A DNA stretch of 64,000 nt from Bacillota bacterium (GTDB taxonomy: Bacteria; Bacillota; Negativicutes; Sporomusales; Sporomusaceae). The stretch spans positions 1 to 64,000 of the forward strand of contig JAEWGR010000129.1 of the NCBI GenBank assembly GCA_023388195.1, in the 5' to 3' direction. Both the position numbers and the translations under genes were made by a program. This document shows positions 9,031-17,238 of this stretch, piece after piece (position 1 is the first letter of the stretch; every line of letters begins with the position of its first letter). The notes beneath the pieces were generated by a model. The model did not search any database. It worked only from the letters and a program-made list of their open reading frames with translations, and was not told the origin of the DNA.

Positions 9031-9762
9031 TTGTTGGCAATTGATTACTTGTATGACTGGTTCCAGGATTACGTCCGGACGTATTATACCAGTGATGAGT
9101 TTGTTATGGCTCGGGTTTTGCTGAAAGAGGAACACAGCAAACGGGTGGCGGCTGGTGCCGCCGGTCTGGCCGCTGAACTGCAGCTTGCAGACCGGCAAAG
9201 GCTGCTGGCCGAGGTTATCGGCCTGTTCCATGATCTTGCCCGTTTCCGGCAGGTTACTGAATACCGTACTTTTGTTGATGCCGAGTCTTTTGACCATGGC
9301 GATGCCGGGGCGGAGGAATTGGTCCGTACCGGCCTGCTGGCTGACTTTACTGCAACTGAACAGGCTGTGATTCACTTTGCTATTATCAATCATAACAAAA
9401 TGCTGATTCCGTCTGCCGGCCCCCAGAACACGCTATTTGCTAGAATCATTCGCGATGCCGACAAGCTGGATATCTTCAGGCTTCTGCCGCCCGTTGAGGC
9501 CGATCATGATTATTCGCCCCAACTGCTCAGTCAGCTAAAACCCGGAGGAGTCCTCTCCTACCGGGATGTCAAAACCCTGGCGGACAAACGCCTGATCAGG
9601 CTAAGCTGGTTTTACGATATATATTTTGACTCGACACTCGCTCAACTGGTTGGGGAGGGCCATCTGGAGCGCCAACTGGCAGCCCTGCCTGATACCGGTG
9701 CCTGCGCGGCCATCAAAACCACACTGCAAACCTATGTTCATAACCGGCTAAAACATGCCTGA
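9031..9762 (+). CDS. HD-domain phosphohydrolase-like protein
   Basis: About 243 residues beginning with TTG at 9031 (or the next TTG), after AGGGGG. The HD signature is seen as the conserved His at EEHSKRVAAGAAGLA, the pair GLFHDLARFRQ, and RDADKLDIFRLL further on. This is the arrangement of metal-dependent HD hydrolases that cleave nucleotides or other phosphoesters. The substrate is unknown. It stands alone between two REP-like elements. Confidence 0.85.
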   Translation: MLAIDYLYDWFQDYVRTYYTSDEFVMARVLLKEEHSKRVAAGAAGLAAELQLADRQRLLAEVIGLFHDLARFRQVTEYRTFVDAESFDHGDAGAEELVRTGLLADFTATEQAVIHFAIINHNKMLIPSAGPQNTLFARIIRDADKLDIFRLLPPVEADHDYSPQLLSQLKPGGVLSYRDVKTLADKRLIRLSWFYDIYFDSTLAQLVGEGHLERQLAALPDTGACAAIKTTLQTYVHNRLKHA

Positions 9763-9774
9763 CCGACTCAATGC

Positions 9775-9801
9775 AACACAAGGGGACGGTTCTTCTGTGT
9801 T
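9775..9801. repeat. REP-like palindrome, copy 2
   Basis: Short inverted repeat AACACA ... TGTGTT enclosing AGGGGACGGTTCTTC. It shares GGGGACGGTTCT with the element at 58680-58749. It sits between the HD gene and the convergent helD gene. Confidence 0.6.
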
Positions 9802-9815
9802 GATGGGATTGCAGC

Positions 9816-11984
9816 CTACCTGAGCAACGGAGTAAGCCGGCCTTGATGAATAATATGGAGATAATACATGGCCCGGGACAGGGCTACATACAGTAGTCTG
9901 GCATCATAAGCATCATTGGTGAATTTAGTATCGGCAGCATTCCAGATGATGACGCCGTCAAATTCAAGACCTTTGGCCAGACTGACCGGAGCTACCGTAA
10001 TACCGCCATGATAGCTCAAAGCACTGCCTGAGATCAGGTTCAGATTGTCGAACTGAGGGGCGGCGGTTTTCAGGCCCTCATATAATTTCAGGCTGTCGCT
10101 TTCCAGTTTAGTCAGTATGCCGATGGATTTGCAGCCCAACTGCTGAAACTCTTCGATGGTCCGGAGGGTGCTGTTAAGTGCCGCCAGTGCGGATGGTGCC
10201 GGTTCGATGACCGGCTGCCGGCCAATTTCATAAACCGGGACAGCCTTTGAGCGGCCGGCGGGCAGGACTTTGTTGAATAAATCAACAATTTCCTTAGCGG
10301 ACCGGTAGCTGAAGTTAACTTCATAATACCGGCATTTGGCTTCAGCAAATACTTCTTTCAACAACGTCTGCCAGCTTGTCAGTCCCCGGTCGGTGTGGAT
10401 GGCCTGCGACATATCACCCATAATGGTAAAGGATGTGTTGCGGGACAGGCGGGATAATACGATATATTCCAGTAGATTGATGTCCTGACCCTCATCGACG
10501 GCAATATGATCAAACTTATCCACATGTGTAAAGCCGTCAATAAGCAGCTTAAGGTAACACAATCCGGCCAGATCCTCCTGTTCGAGGTGGCCGGCTGCCA
10601 GGACGGCTCCGGTATGTGCTGTCAGTTCATCAACCGAAAATCCATGCGGTTTTACTTTGCGCCAGGCCTGTTTATCCTGCATAAGCTCGGCATAGCCGGC
10701 TAAGAGGGTAAAGAACGGCCATTTGGCAATATGCCGTTCCATAAACTGATTGCCTTCGGCAGCATAACGGGCTGCGGTTTTTTCATCGGCCCGCGCTTCA
10801 CCCCGTTTATATCTTGCTTCATACACCTCGACAAAGTTTCTTATCCGGAAGCTGATATATTTCTGCAGGGAACGCAAGCGCTCATTATAAGGGACGCTGG
10901 CACCCTCAACGACCTTCTCCAGCTGCTGCTCCCGGCTGATGACAAGCTGACCGTCAAACAGGCTGATGTCGTTGAGTTTCAGACAGAATTTCTCCAGCCG
11001 CTTATCCAGGAATATCTCCATTACTTTAATAAAATCGGGGGTGCCTTTCCATCTGGCTATTGCAGCCAGCGGCTCAGAACTTGCAATTGCCGGGCTGATA
11101 ACGGCTTCGAACTGGATAATTGCGGCCGCCAGATCGGCGAAAGTCATTTGTCGTACGTCCTGGGCATCAATTTCAGGCAGCAGGTCGGAGATGTAATCCA
11201 GAAAGATTTTGTTGGGAGCAATGATGACAAGCTTCTCGGGGCTCAGCTTTTCGTTATATAACAGGTAAGATAAGCGGTGCAGGCCGATGGTGCTTTTGCC
11301 GGAGCCGGCTACGCCCTGGATGATGGTAACCTGGTTTAACGGCTCGCGGATAATCTGATTTTGCTCTGAGCGGATCGAAGTAACAATATCTTTAAGGCGG
11401 TCACCGGCACCCTTTAACAGCCGTTCGAGCAGGAACGGGTCGGCAATCAGCGACTCCTGCTGGCGGTTCATCAGTTTGCTGAGAATATTATCATCAGACA
11501 TCGAGATCAACTGACTGTCTTCGATTTTATACTGGCGTTTAAGCTTGACATCACCGGTATAGGTATAACGGCCTAAGACCTCGTAGCTGGCACGGCCGTC
11601 CTGGCATTCATAAAAAATTGTCGATACCGGGTCCCGCCAGTCAAATACCAGGATATCCTTAACGGTTTCTATATCCAGGCGGGCAACTTTTGTCCGGCCG
11701 ATATAATAGTGTTCAAAATCCTCGGTACCGTCTTCACGGAAGTCTACGCGTCCAAAATAGGGGCTGTCCAGGGCTTTGGCGATGTCTGCGGCCTTAAAGG
11801 CATGGTCGCTTTTCATCAGTGAGTGGACATAAGCGCTTACTTCATCTTTTTTGGAGCGGGACTGACTGATTTTATGAACCCGCTCGTCCATATCATTCTC
11901 TAAATCTTTAATAATCTGTTGCATGGATTGAATGGTTGCAGCCAAATGCTGCTGTTCCCGGGGGAAATCAGGATGAGTGCTCAT
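9816..11984 (-). CDS. helD: HelD-like superfamily 1 helicase (RNA polymerase recycling ATPase)
   Basis: 722 residues. The N-terminal ~60 residues form a charged coiled coil (QQHLAATIQSMQQIIKDLEND), as in HelD proteins that insert into the RNA polymerase secondary channel. The helicase core has Walker A QGVAGSGKSTIGLHR, motif II DEGQDINLLEY, motif IV-like NFSYRSAKEIVDLFN and a C-terminal motif VTVAPVSLAKGLEFDGVIIW. HelD of Firmicutes releases stalled RNA polymerase from DNA. The GAGGTAAC ribosome site is 8-10 nt from the ATG. Length and order fit HelD better than UvrD or PcrA. Confidence 0.88.
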   Translation of the reverse strand: MSTHPDFPREQQHLAATIQSMQQIIKDLENDMDERVHKISQSRSKKDEVSAYVHSLMKSDHAFKAADIAKALDSPYFGRVDFREDGTEDFEHYYIGRTKVARLDIETVKDILVFDWRDPVSTIFYECQDGRASYEVLGRYTYTGDVKLKRQYKIEDSQLISMSDDNILSKLMNRQQESLIADPFLLERLLKGAGDRLKDIVTSIRSEQNQIIREPLNQVTIIQGVAGSGKSTIGLHRLSYLLYNEKLSPEKLVIIAPNKIFLDYISDLLPEIDAQDVRQMTFADLAAAIIQFEAVISPAIASSEPLAAIARWKGTPDFIKVMEIFLDKRLEKFCLKLNDISLFDGQLVISREQQLEKVVEGASVPYNERLRSLQKYISFRIRNFVEVYEARYKRGEARADEKTAARYAAEGNQFMERHIAKWPFFTLLAGYAELMQDKQAWRKVKPHGFSVDELTAHTGAVLAAGHLEQEDLAGLCYLKLLIDGFTHVDKFDHIAVDEGQDINLLEYIVLSRLSRNTSFTIMGDMSQAIHTDRGLTSWQTLLKEVFAEAKCRYYEVNFSYRSAKEIVDLFNKVLPAGRSKAVPVYEIGRQPVIEPAPSALAALNSTLRTIEEFQQLGCKSIGILTKLESDSLKLYEGLKTAAPQFDNLNLISGSALSYHGGITVAPVSLAKGLEFDGVIIWNAADTKFTNDAYDARLLYVALSRAMYYLHIIHQGRLTPLLR

Positions 11985-12237
11985 AGCGGTTACCTCGCGT
12001 ATCTTAGCAATTGTTTTCTCTGTTAGAATATTATAGGACTAGATTATTATGTTTAGCAAGTCATGATGTAATGCCTGGCAAGTATTTCTGTCGGAAAAAT
12101 AGAAGAAGGTGCTTCGCGACTATTGTGATCAAGTAATAGCGGTTTTGCCGCAGACCGGAAAAAGAGGGCGGCATTTTACGCGCTTGTGTGACAGATTGTG
12201 TTATAATAAATAAAACGGGTAAGAGTGGGGTGTGGAG

Positions 12238-12759
12238 ATGGAGGAGATGCTTAAGCAGCTGCTTGCAGGCCAGTCGCAGTTGTTCGCAGGCCAGAAACAG
12301 TTATTTGAAAGCCAGAACCAGCTAGTCGAAGGTCAGAAACAAATTTTGGTCAGGTTGGACAGGGTCGAGGGCAGACTGGACAAGCTGGCAGGGAGAATGG
12401 ACCTGGTTGAAGGCCGGCTGGATAAGATGGAAGGCCGACTAGATAAGATTGACGGCAGGCTTGATAAGATTGAGGGCAGACTTGAGATTGTTGAGGGCCG
12501 GGTCAGCCATAACAGCGAGGTTGCGCAGGCACTCCTGCATCGCACGGAGGAGCTCAATGCCCAGGTTCATAGCGGCGGACACAATCTGGCTGAATTGACG
12601 GGGGCCGTGAACCAGATAAGGGATAGAATGGACAGCCTGGAACGGAAGGCGACTCGCATTGATGCCAATGTATATTCCATGGCCGGCGATGTCTCATTTC
12701 TTTTGCGCAAGGCCAGTGAGCATGACGAGGTTATACGGCACCTGAACCGGGCCAAGTAA
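12238..12759 (+). CDS. Heptad-repeat coiled-coil protein, function unknown
   Basis: About 173 residues from the ATG at 12238 (a GTG at 12232 is also possible; GTGGGG precedes both). Residues about 12-88 are eleven consecutive seven-residue units, first QxQLxxG type and then LDKxEGR type, which predicts a long parallel coiled coil. The rest continues as amphipathic helix with LTGAVNQIRDRMDSLERKA. It has no signal peptide or membrane segment. Similar proteins are annotated only as hypothetical or tropomyosin-like. No enzymatic motif is visible. Confidence 0.75.
   Translation: MEEMLKQLLAGQSQLFAGQKQLFESQNQLVEGQKQILVRLDRVEGRLDKLAGRMDLVEGRLDKMEGRLDKIDGRLDKIEGRLEIVEGRVSHNSEVAQALLHRTEELNAQVHSGGHNLAELTGAVNQIRDRMDSLERKATRIDANVYSMAGDVSFLLRKASEHDEVIRHLNRAK
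12271..12501 (+). repeat. Eleven 21-bp in-frame tandem units coding heptads
   Basis: The DNA can be cut into eleven 21-nt units, each coding one heptad. The last units are the most alike (CTGGATAAGATGGAAGGC type). Unit number could vary between strains by slippage without breaking the frame. Confidence 0.75.
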
Positions 12760-12822
12760 ACCGGCCGGTGATTATCCCCGGCCAGATGATTATGTTTTCA
12801 TGAGAATATGAGTGCTAAAAAG

Positions 12823-12859
12823 CCTAAGTAAAACTTGCGCGGTTTTCTTAGGTTTTTTT
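12823..12859 (+). terminator. Intrinsic terminator of the coiled-coil gene
   Basis: Stem CCTAAG-T-AAAAC pairs with GTTTT-CTTAGG, with one bulged T, followed by seven T residues. Confidence 0.85.
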
Positions 12860-12996
12860 GTTCTATAAAATTTACAAAACTTGTGTATACATGTCTGATG
12901 GTTTAATTTACCAGAGGAGATTGCTTTTCCAGAGTGGAATTTCTGAGGGAATATAAAGATAAACTAACCGAGACGTCACCTTGGCGAGAGGAGCTA

Positions 12997-14424
12997 ATGA
13001 TGCAGGCAAAGTTGCAGAATTTGAGTTATTATAAGTGGTTAATTTTCGGTGTTGTGGCTACCGGTTCTTTTATGGCGACAATGACCTCATCGATCGTCAA
13101 TGTGGGACTGCCGCCTATCACGGCTGCGTTACATACGGATATTACCACCGCCCAGTGGGTTGTTACCGCCTATCTGCTTGTCATTACCAGCCTGCTGCCG
13201 CTGATGGGGCGGCTGGGTGATATCTGGGGGCGAAGGACGGTCTATGGTTTTGGGTTTATCGGTTTTACTGCCGGTTCGCTGTTGTGCGGTGTTGCCAATT
13301 CAATCAGTCTGCTGATCGGGTTTCGGATACTGCAGGCTGTGGGCGCGGCAGCCCTTATGGCGAATTCAATGGCCCTTATCACGGGTAGTTTTCCCCAGAG
13401 TGAACGCGGCAAGGTATTGGGGGTGATTGGGACTGTGGTGGCTTTGGGCAGTCTAAGCGGCCCGGGGATTGGGGGCCTGCTGGTAGAACATTTTGGCTGG
13501 CATTCCATATTTTTTGTGAACATTCCTGTTGGCTTGCTGGGGTATGCCGGGGTGAGGCTAATTCTGCCGGCAGACCGGGATTTACGGCGGGAGCGCATCG
13601 ATTATCTGGGGGCGGCCCTATTTACGGCAAGTATGGTAAGTTTTCTACTGGCTCTGAGCTATGGCACCGAATGGGGTTGGACGTCCCTTGCCACTATGAG
13701 CTGTGTGGGTTTTGCCCTGCTTGTTTTTGGGGTGTTTATCTGGTATGAATCCAGGATTGAACAGCCGATGCTGGAATTAACTATTTTTAAAAACATGACC
13801 TTCTCGGCTGGAAATCTGGCCGGTTTTCTTTCCTTTACCGCCATGTTTACCAATACCATGCTGCTGCCGTTTTTTCTCCATGATGTGCTGGCTTTTGCCC
13901 CGGCGAAAACCGGCTTAATCATGTCGGCTTTCCCCCTGGTTATGGCCATTATTGCCCCCGTGAGCGGGGCTCTGTCGGATCGGGTGGGGCCAAGGCTATT
14001 AACAACTGCCGGCCTGGCTTTAATGGCCGGTGGGCTGTTGCTGACCGCAAAACTGCAGCCTGGTGCCGCACTATGGCTGATTATGGGGGCACAGGCACTG
14101 ATGGGATTGGGCAATGGCCTGTTTCAGTCGCCGAATAATAACAGTGTAATGAGCGCGGTCGAGCCGCGGCAGCTGGGGGTGGCCGGCGGCATCAACGCCC
14201 TGGCCAGAAACTTCGGTATGGTGTGTGGCACCGCTGTGGCGGTATCCATTCTGGAATACCGGCGTGTCGCCTATCTTAGCGGTCTAAGCGAGCCTACTGC
14301 CGGTCAGCAGGTCGCTGCGTTTATGAGCGGCTATCACGATGCCTTGCTGGTTGGCGTAGGGGTAGCTTTGGTGGGGGCTATGATTTCTCTTAAACGTACT
14401 GAAAGCCGATCGGCGGCATCATGA
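12997..14424 (+). CDS. MFS drug:H+ antiporter, DHA2 (EmrB/QacA) family
   Basis: About 475 residues with 13-14 predicted membrane helices. Motif A GRLGDIWGRRTVYG lies after helix 2, motif C GSLSGPGIGGLL in helix 5, and the N-terminal TSSIVNVGLPPI is the DHA2 motif D1 type. The start at 12997 has GAGAGGAG six nt upstream; a GTG at 12934 would add 21 residues. Exporters of this family remove drugs, dyes or bile acids using the proton gradient. No regulator gene is adjacent. Confidence 0.9.
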   Translation: MMQAKLQNLSYYKWLIFGVVATGSFMATMTSSIVNVGLPPITAALHTDITTAQWVVTAYLLVITSLLPLMGRLGDIWGRRTVYGFGFIGFTAGSLLCGVANSISLLIGFRILQAVGAAALMANSMALITGSFPQSERGKVLGVIGTVVALGSLSGPGIGGLLVEHFGWHSIFFVNIPVGLLGYAGVRLILPADRDLRRERIDYLGAALFTASMVSFLLALSYGTEWGWTSLATMSCVGFALLVFGVFIWYESRIEQPMLELTIFKNMTFSAGNLAGFLSFTAMFTNTMLLPFFLHDVLAFAPAKTGLIMSAFPLVMAIIAPVSGALSDRVGPRLLTTAGLALMAGGLLLTAKLQPGAALWLIMGAQALMGLGNGLFQSPNNNSVMSAVEPRQLGVAGGINALARNFGMVCGTAVAVSILEYRRVAYLSGLSEPTAGQQVAAFMSGYHDALLVGVGVALVGAMISLKRTESRSAAS

Positions 14425-14468
14425 AGTAGATTATGCGGTGTATAAAAACTATCAGGATTGGTGATCAC

Positions 14469-14858
14469 ATGAGTAAGGGAACAACCCTGTTCCGGTTTTG
14501 GGCCTGGCTCAAAATCCTGCGGGATAATGTGGTAATTTTATATTATGCCTGGCGTCACCCCCTGACCCCCCAATATGTAAAAGGGCTGCTGACAATGCTG
14601 GTTATCTACATAATCAGTCCCATTGATATCCTGCCTGATTATCTGCCGCTGCTGGGCATTGCCGACGATGCCACACTGGTAACGGCGGCAGCACTGTACC
14701 TGACCCGCTTGCTGCCAGGGCCAGTATTGGCTGAGAGTAAACGGCAGAGTGAAAAATGGGGCCGGCGGATGCCGTATATCCTGGGCATGATTGCTGTGGC
14801 CGCTGTTGCCTGGGTGGGGTTGGTCATCGCCATTTTCCAGAAAATTTTTTTCGGATAA
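14469..14858 (+). CDS. YkvA-like DUF1232 membrane protein
   Basis: About 129 residues from ATG 14469; an in-frame ATG at 14433 exists with a poorer context. The DUF1232 signature YIISPIDILPDYLPLLG is complete and overlaps a short membrane segment, and a second membrane helix lies at the C-terminus (AVAAVAWVGLVIAIF). The function of the family is unknown. It follows the DHA2 transporter by 44 nt and may be co-transcribed. Confidence 0.85.
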   Translation: MSKGTTLFRFWAWLKILRDNVVILYYAWRHPLTPQYVKGLLTMLVIYIISPIDILPDYLPLLGIADDATLVTAAALYLTRLLPGPVLAESKRQSEKWGRRMPYILGMIAVAAVAWVGLVIAIFQKIFFG

Positions 14859-14943
14859 ATCAGTTATTTAGGCATGGTCTTGCAGGAATTGCTCGAATTT
14901 TGCCGAATATTCCATTATATCAGTAAAATAGGAGATGGTTCAC

Positions 14944-15141
14944 ATGGCCATAATTATGTCAGATTTCACAAGTTTCTGGTATAGTGATGATATGGAAGAG
15001 CAGGTTGCTGTTGCCGATGGTGAATTTATCTTGTTGAGCACAAACACGAGGAAAGTAGAAAAACTGGGTTCTACCTTTGCGGAAGCTAAAGAAACGCTAA
15101 CAGTATTAGGTAAAATTGAGAATTTCTCTGATTTTCTGTGA
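14944..15141 (+). CDS. Small protein of unknown function (65 aa)
   Basis: Start ATG at 14944 with AGGAGA 8 nt upstream (the ATG at 14935 sits on that site). The protein is acidic, MAIIMSDFTSFWYSDDM..., ending KIENFSDFL, with a predicted strand-rich first half and a helix at FAEAKETLTVLG. I do not recognise a family. It is followed by its own terminator. Coding is supported by the ribosome site and terminator, not by homology. Confidence 0.6.
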   Translation: MAIIMSDFTSFWYSDDMEEQVAVADGEFILLSTNTRKVEKLGSTFAEAKETLTVLGKIENFSDFL

Positions 15142-15162
15142 TCTGTGAAACAGTTGGTTGAT

Positions 15163-15201
15163 AGGGTTTGTACTGATTAAGTCAGGTACAGACCTTTTTT
15201 T
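15163..15201 (+). terminator. Terminator after the 65-aa gene
   Basis: Imperfect stem GGTTTGTAC-TGA / TCAGGTACAGACC with a G-U pair and one bulge, followed by seven T. Confidence 0.75.
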
Positions 15202-15250
15202 ATACAATTTAGGCAAATAAGAAAAATTAAAAATGTATGCCTGAAAAAGA

Positions 15251-15280
15251 TTGACAAGATATGTGTACTCAATTTATAAT
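15251..15280 (+). promoter_or_regulatory. Sigma-A promoter of the amino-acid permease
   Basis: TTGACA at 15251-15256 and TATAAT at 15275-15280, both perfect consensus, with an 18-nt spacer. Transcription would start near 15287, just before the HutP-type leader. Confidence 0.85.
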
Positions 15281-15322
15281 ATATTTAAAGTTATGAAAAT
15301 TAAAAATTACTTAGAATGCCTA

Positions 15323-15373
15323 TAGCTATTAGATATTAGGAGGCAAAACTCTATTTGAGTTTTGTCTCTTTTT
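15323..15373 (+). promoter_or_regulatory. HutP-type antiterminator site and terminator in the permease leader
   Basis: Three TAG triplets begin at 15323, 15330 and 15337, each separated by four nt, which is the UAG-N4-UAG-N4-UAG pattern that HutP hexamers bind. The third triplet abuts the base of a terminator: GGAGGCAAAACTC pairs with GAGTTTTGTCTCT (13 bp including two G-U), then five T. HutP bound to the triplets would block the stem and let transcription reach the permease. The pattern recurs before hutH, and hutP itself is encoded at 18903. Confidence 0.85.
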
Positions 15374-15448
15374 ATTATTCAGGACCTTTGCAGCCAAAAG
15401 TTCTGAAAGTCACGTGCTAAATTTTAGTTATGGAGAGGAGAAAACAAA

Positions 15449-16837
15449 GTGTCCGAAAATTCTCATGAGGAAAGCATGCAAAGAGGGCTAAAGAATCGGC
15501 ATATTCAGCTGATTGCCTTAGGGGGAGCCATCGGTACCGGTCTATTTTACGGATCAACAAAAGCGATCCAGATAGCAGGCCCGGCCGTTATGCTTTCCTA
15601 TCTGATTGGCGGTATCATTATTTTCTGGATTATGCGGCACATGGGGGAAATGCTGGTAGATGAGCCGGTATCAGGCTCCTTTAGTCACTTTGCCTATAAG
15701 TACTGGGGTGATTTCCCGGGATTCCTGTCAGGTTGGAACTACTGGATAGCTTACGTACTCGTTAATATGGCCGAACTGACAGTAGTCGGGAAATATGTCC
15801 AGTTCTGGTGGCCCGACATTCCGGTCTGGGTCACGGCGCTGGTTTGCTGGGCAGTACTTACGGCGATTAATTTGATTCATGTAAAATTGTACGGTGAGTT
15901 TGAATTCTGGTTTGCCATTATCAAGGTAGTGGCGATTATCGGTATGATTGTTTTCGGAACAATGCTTCTGTTAAACGGGCAGGCCGGAGCCAGCAGTGGT
16001 GTCGGCAATCTCTGGAATTATGGCGGCTTTTTCCCGAATGGAGTGGAAGGATTCCTGTGCTCACTGGCGATTGTCATGTTTGCTTATGGCGGCACGGAAT
16101 TGATTGGGGTTACAGCCGGGGAAGCGGATAATCCCAAGAAAACTATCCCAATGGCAATTAATCAGGTAATGTGGCGGATTCTGATTTTCTATGTTGGCGC
16201 ATTGCTGGTCATTTTGATGATCTACCCCTGGAATCAATTAGGCGTCGGCGGGTCTGAAGGCAGCCCGTTTGTTCAGATTTTTTCTAAAATAGGTATTTCC
16301 TCTGCGGCAGCATTGCTGAATGTAGTTGTAATTACAGCAGCGCTTTCCGCCTATAACAGCGGCTTGTACAGCAACGGACGCATGCTTTATAATCTGGCTC
16401 AGCAGGGCAATGCCCCAATCATATTCAAGAAATTGAACAAAGGTGGCGTACCGGTAGTAGGCATTCTGTTTTCCTCCTTCCTTATGGGTCTGGTAGTATT
16501 CTTAAACTACCTTATTGAAAGTCAGATCTTTACGTATTTAATGGCCCTGGTGGTATCGGCAGATATTATCAGCTGGGTAATGATCAGTGTCAGCCATATG
16601 AAATTCCGTATGGCCAAAGAGGCCGCAGGAGAAAAAATTGAATTTCCGGCCGTATGGTTTCCGGTTACAAACTATATTTGCATAGGTTTTTTAACGATGA
16701 TTTTTGGTGTAATGTGGTATTTGGGCGGCGACTGGCGCATTTCCATGTACCTGACGCCGGTGTGGCTTGTTGTTCTGTGGCTTGGCTACAAATTTAAACC
16801 GCAGGCTAAGCGGGAATCCACATCCATACCGAAATAG
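15449..16837 (+). CDS. hutM: Amino-acid permease, APC family; probable histidine permease
   Basis: 462 residues, GTG start with GAGAGGAG upstream. It has twelve predicted membrane helices and the APC amino-acid transporter signature GGAIGTGLFYGSTKAIQIAGP near residue 29. It belongs to the AAT subfamily (ProY, RocE, HutM-like). The histidine assignment comes from context: its leader holds a HutP site and hutH lies next. The symbol hutM is therefore functional inference rather than sequence proof. Confidence 0.82.
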   Translation: MSENSHEESMQRGLKNRHIQLIALGGAIGTGLFYGSTKAIQIAGPAVMLSYLIGGIIIFWIMRHMGEMLVDEPVSGSFSHFAYKYWGDFPGFLSGWNYWIAYVLVNMAELTVVGKYVQFWWPDIPVWVTALVCWAVLTAINLIHVKLYGEFEFWFAIIKVVAIIGMIVFGTMLLLNGQAGASSGVGNLWNYGGFFPNGVEGFLCSLAIVMFAYGGTELIGVTAGEADNPKKTIPMAINQVMWRILIFYVGALLVILMIYPWNQLGVGGSEGSPFVQIFSKIGISSAAALLNVVVITAALSAYNSGLYSNGRMLYNLAQQGNAPIIFKKLNKGGVPVVGILFSSFLMGLVVFLNYLIESQIFTYLMALVVSADIISWVMISVSHMKFRMAKEAAGEKIEFPAVWFPVTNYICIGFLTMIFGVMWYLGGDWRISMYLTPVWLVVLWLGYKFKPQAKRESTSIPK

Positions 16838-16860
16838 TTTTAAGATTTAAAGTGGCGTGG

Positions 16861-16892
16861 CAAGCGGGACCGGATGGCTCCGGTCTCGCTTG
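16861..16892 (+). terminator. Terminator-like hairpin after the permease
   Basis: Arms CAAGCGGGACCGG and CCGGTCTCGCTTG (one mismatch) with a 6-nt loop. No T run follows, so it may be a 3' end stabiliser rather than an intrinsic terminator. Confidence 0.5.
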
Positions 16893-16923
16893 GACTGCCA
16901 GAATTCATGGATAGATTCTGTTG

Positions 16924-16998
16924 AGATAAGATTACCCTAAAGCGCACAGGCGGCTTCTGCCGGCGTTCTAAAGGACTTAGCACAACCACGTCTTATCT
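16924..16998 (+). repeat. Dispersed structured repeat, copy A
   Basis: Outer stem AGATAAGA / TCTTATCT (8 bp, perfect). Inside is the conserved core CAGGCGGCTTCTGCCGGC (16947-16964) followed by GGACTTAGCACAACCACGTC, a decayed second hairpin. Related copies lie at 38194-38280 and 48585-48710, all on the plus strand in gaps between genes. The rest of the 16838-17238 gap holds the hairpin at 16861, the hutH promoter and the HutP leader. Confidence 0.75.
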
Positions 16999-17013
16999 TG
17001 TGAAAAAATAAGC

Positions 17014-17042
17014 TTGACTTCGACGGCCTGGTCATCTATCAT
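17014..17042 (+). promoter_or_regulatory. Probable promoter of hutH
   Basis: TTGACT at 17014-17019 and TATCAT at 17037-17042 with a 17-nt spacer. It lies just upstream of the first HutP site. Confidence 0.6.
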
Positions 17043-17062
17043 AATATGTAAGTTGCCTTCCT

Positions 17063-17210
17063 TAGATGCTAGATATGAGAGTGTGGCAGGCAAGAACAGG
17101 TGCTAGGATAAGGTGCTCTACATTTTCATTGCGATGTAATTTTACGGATAGCTTGCCCAGAGTTATGAGATATTAGGGGGTAAACTCAGTAATGAGTTTT
17201 ACCCTTTTTT
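17063..17210 (+). promoter_or_regulatory. HutP-responsive leader of hutH (two binding sites and terminator)
   Basis: Site 1 has triplets TAG, TAG and GAG at 17063, 17070 and 17077. Site 2 has GAG, GAG and TAG at 17160, 17167 and 17174. Both keep the exact 4-nt spacing of HutP RNA sites. Site 2 abuts a terminator in which GGGTAAACTCA pairs with TGAGTTTTACCC (one bulge), followed by seven T starting at 17204-17205. The B. subtilis hut leader also has two NAG-repeat sites, one at the terminator. Expected behaviour: HutP with histidine and Mg2+ binds and permits read-through into hutH. Confidence 0.88.
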
Positions 17211-17238
17211 TATTTTCTAAAAAATGGAGGTACAAATA

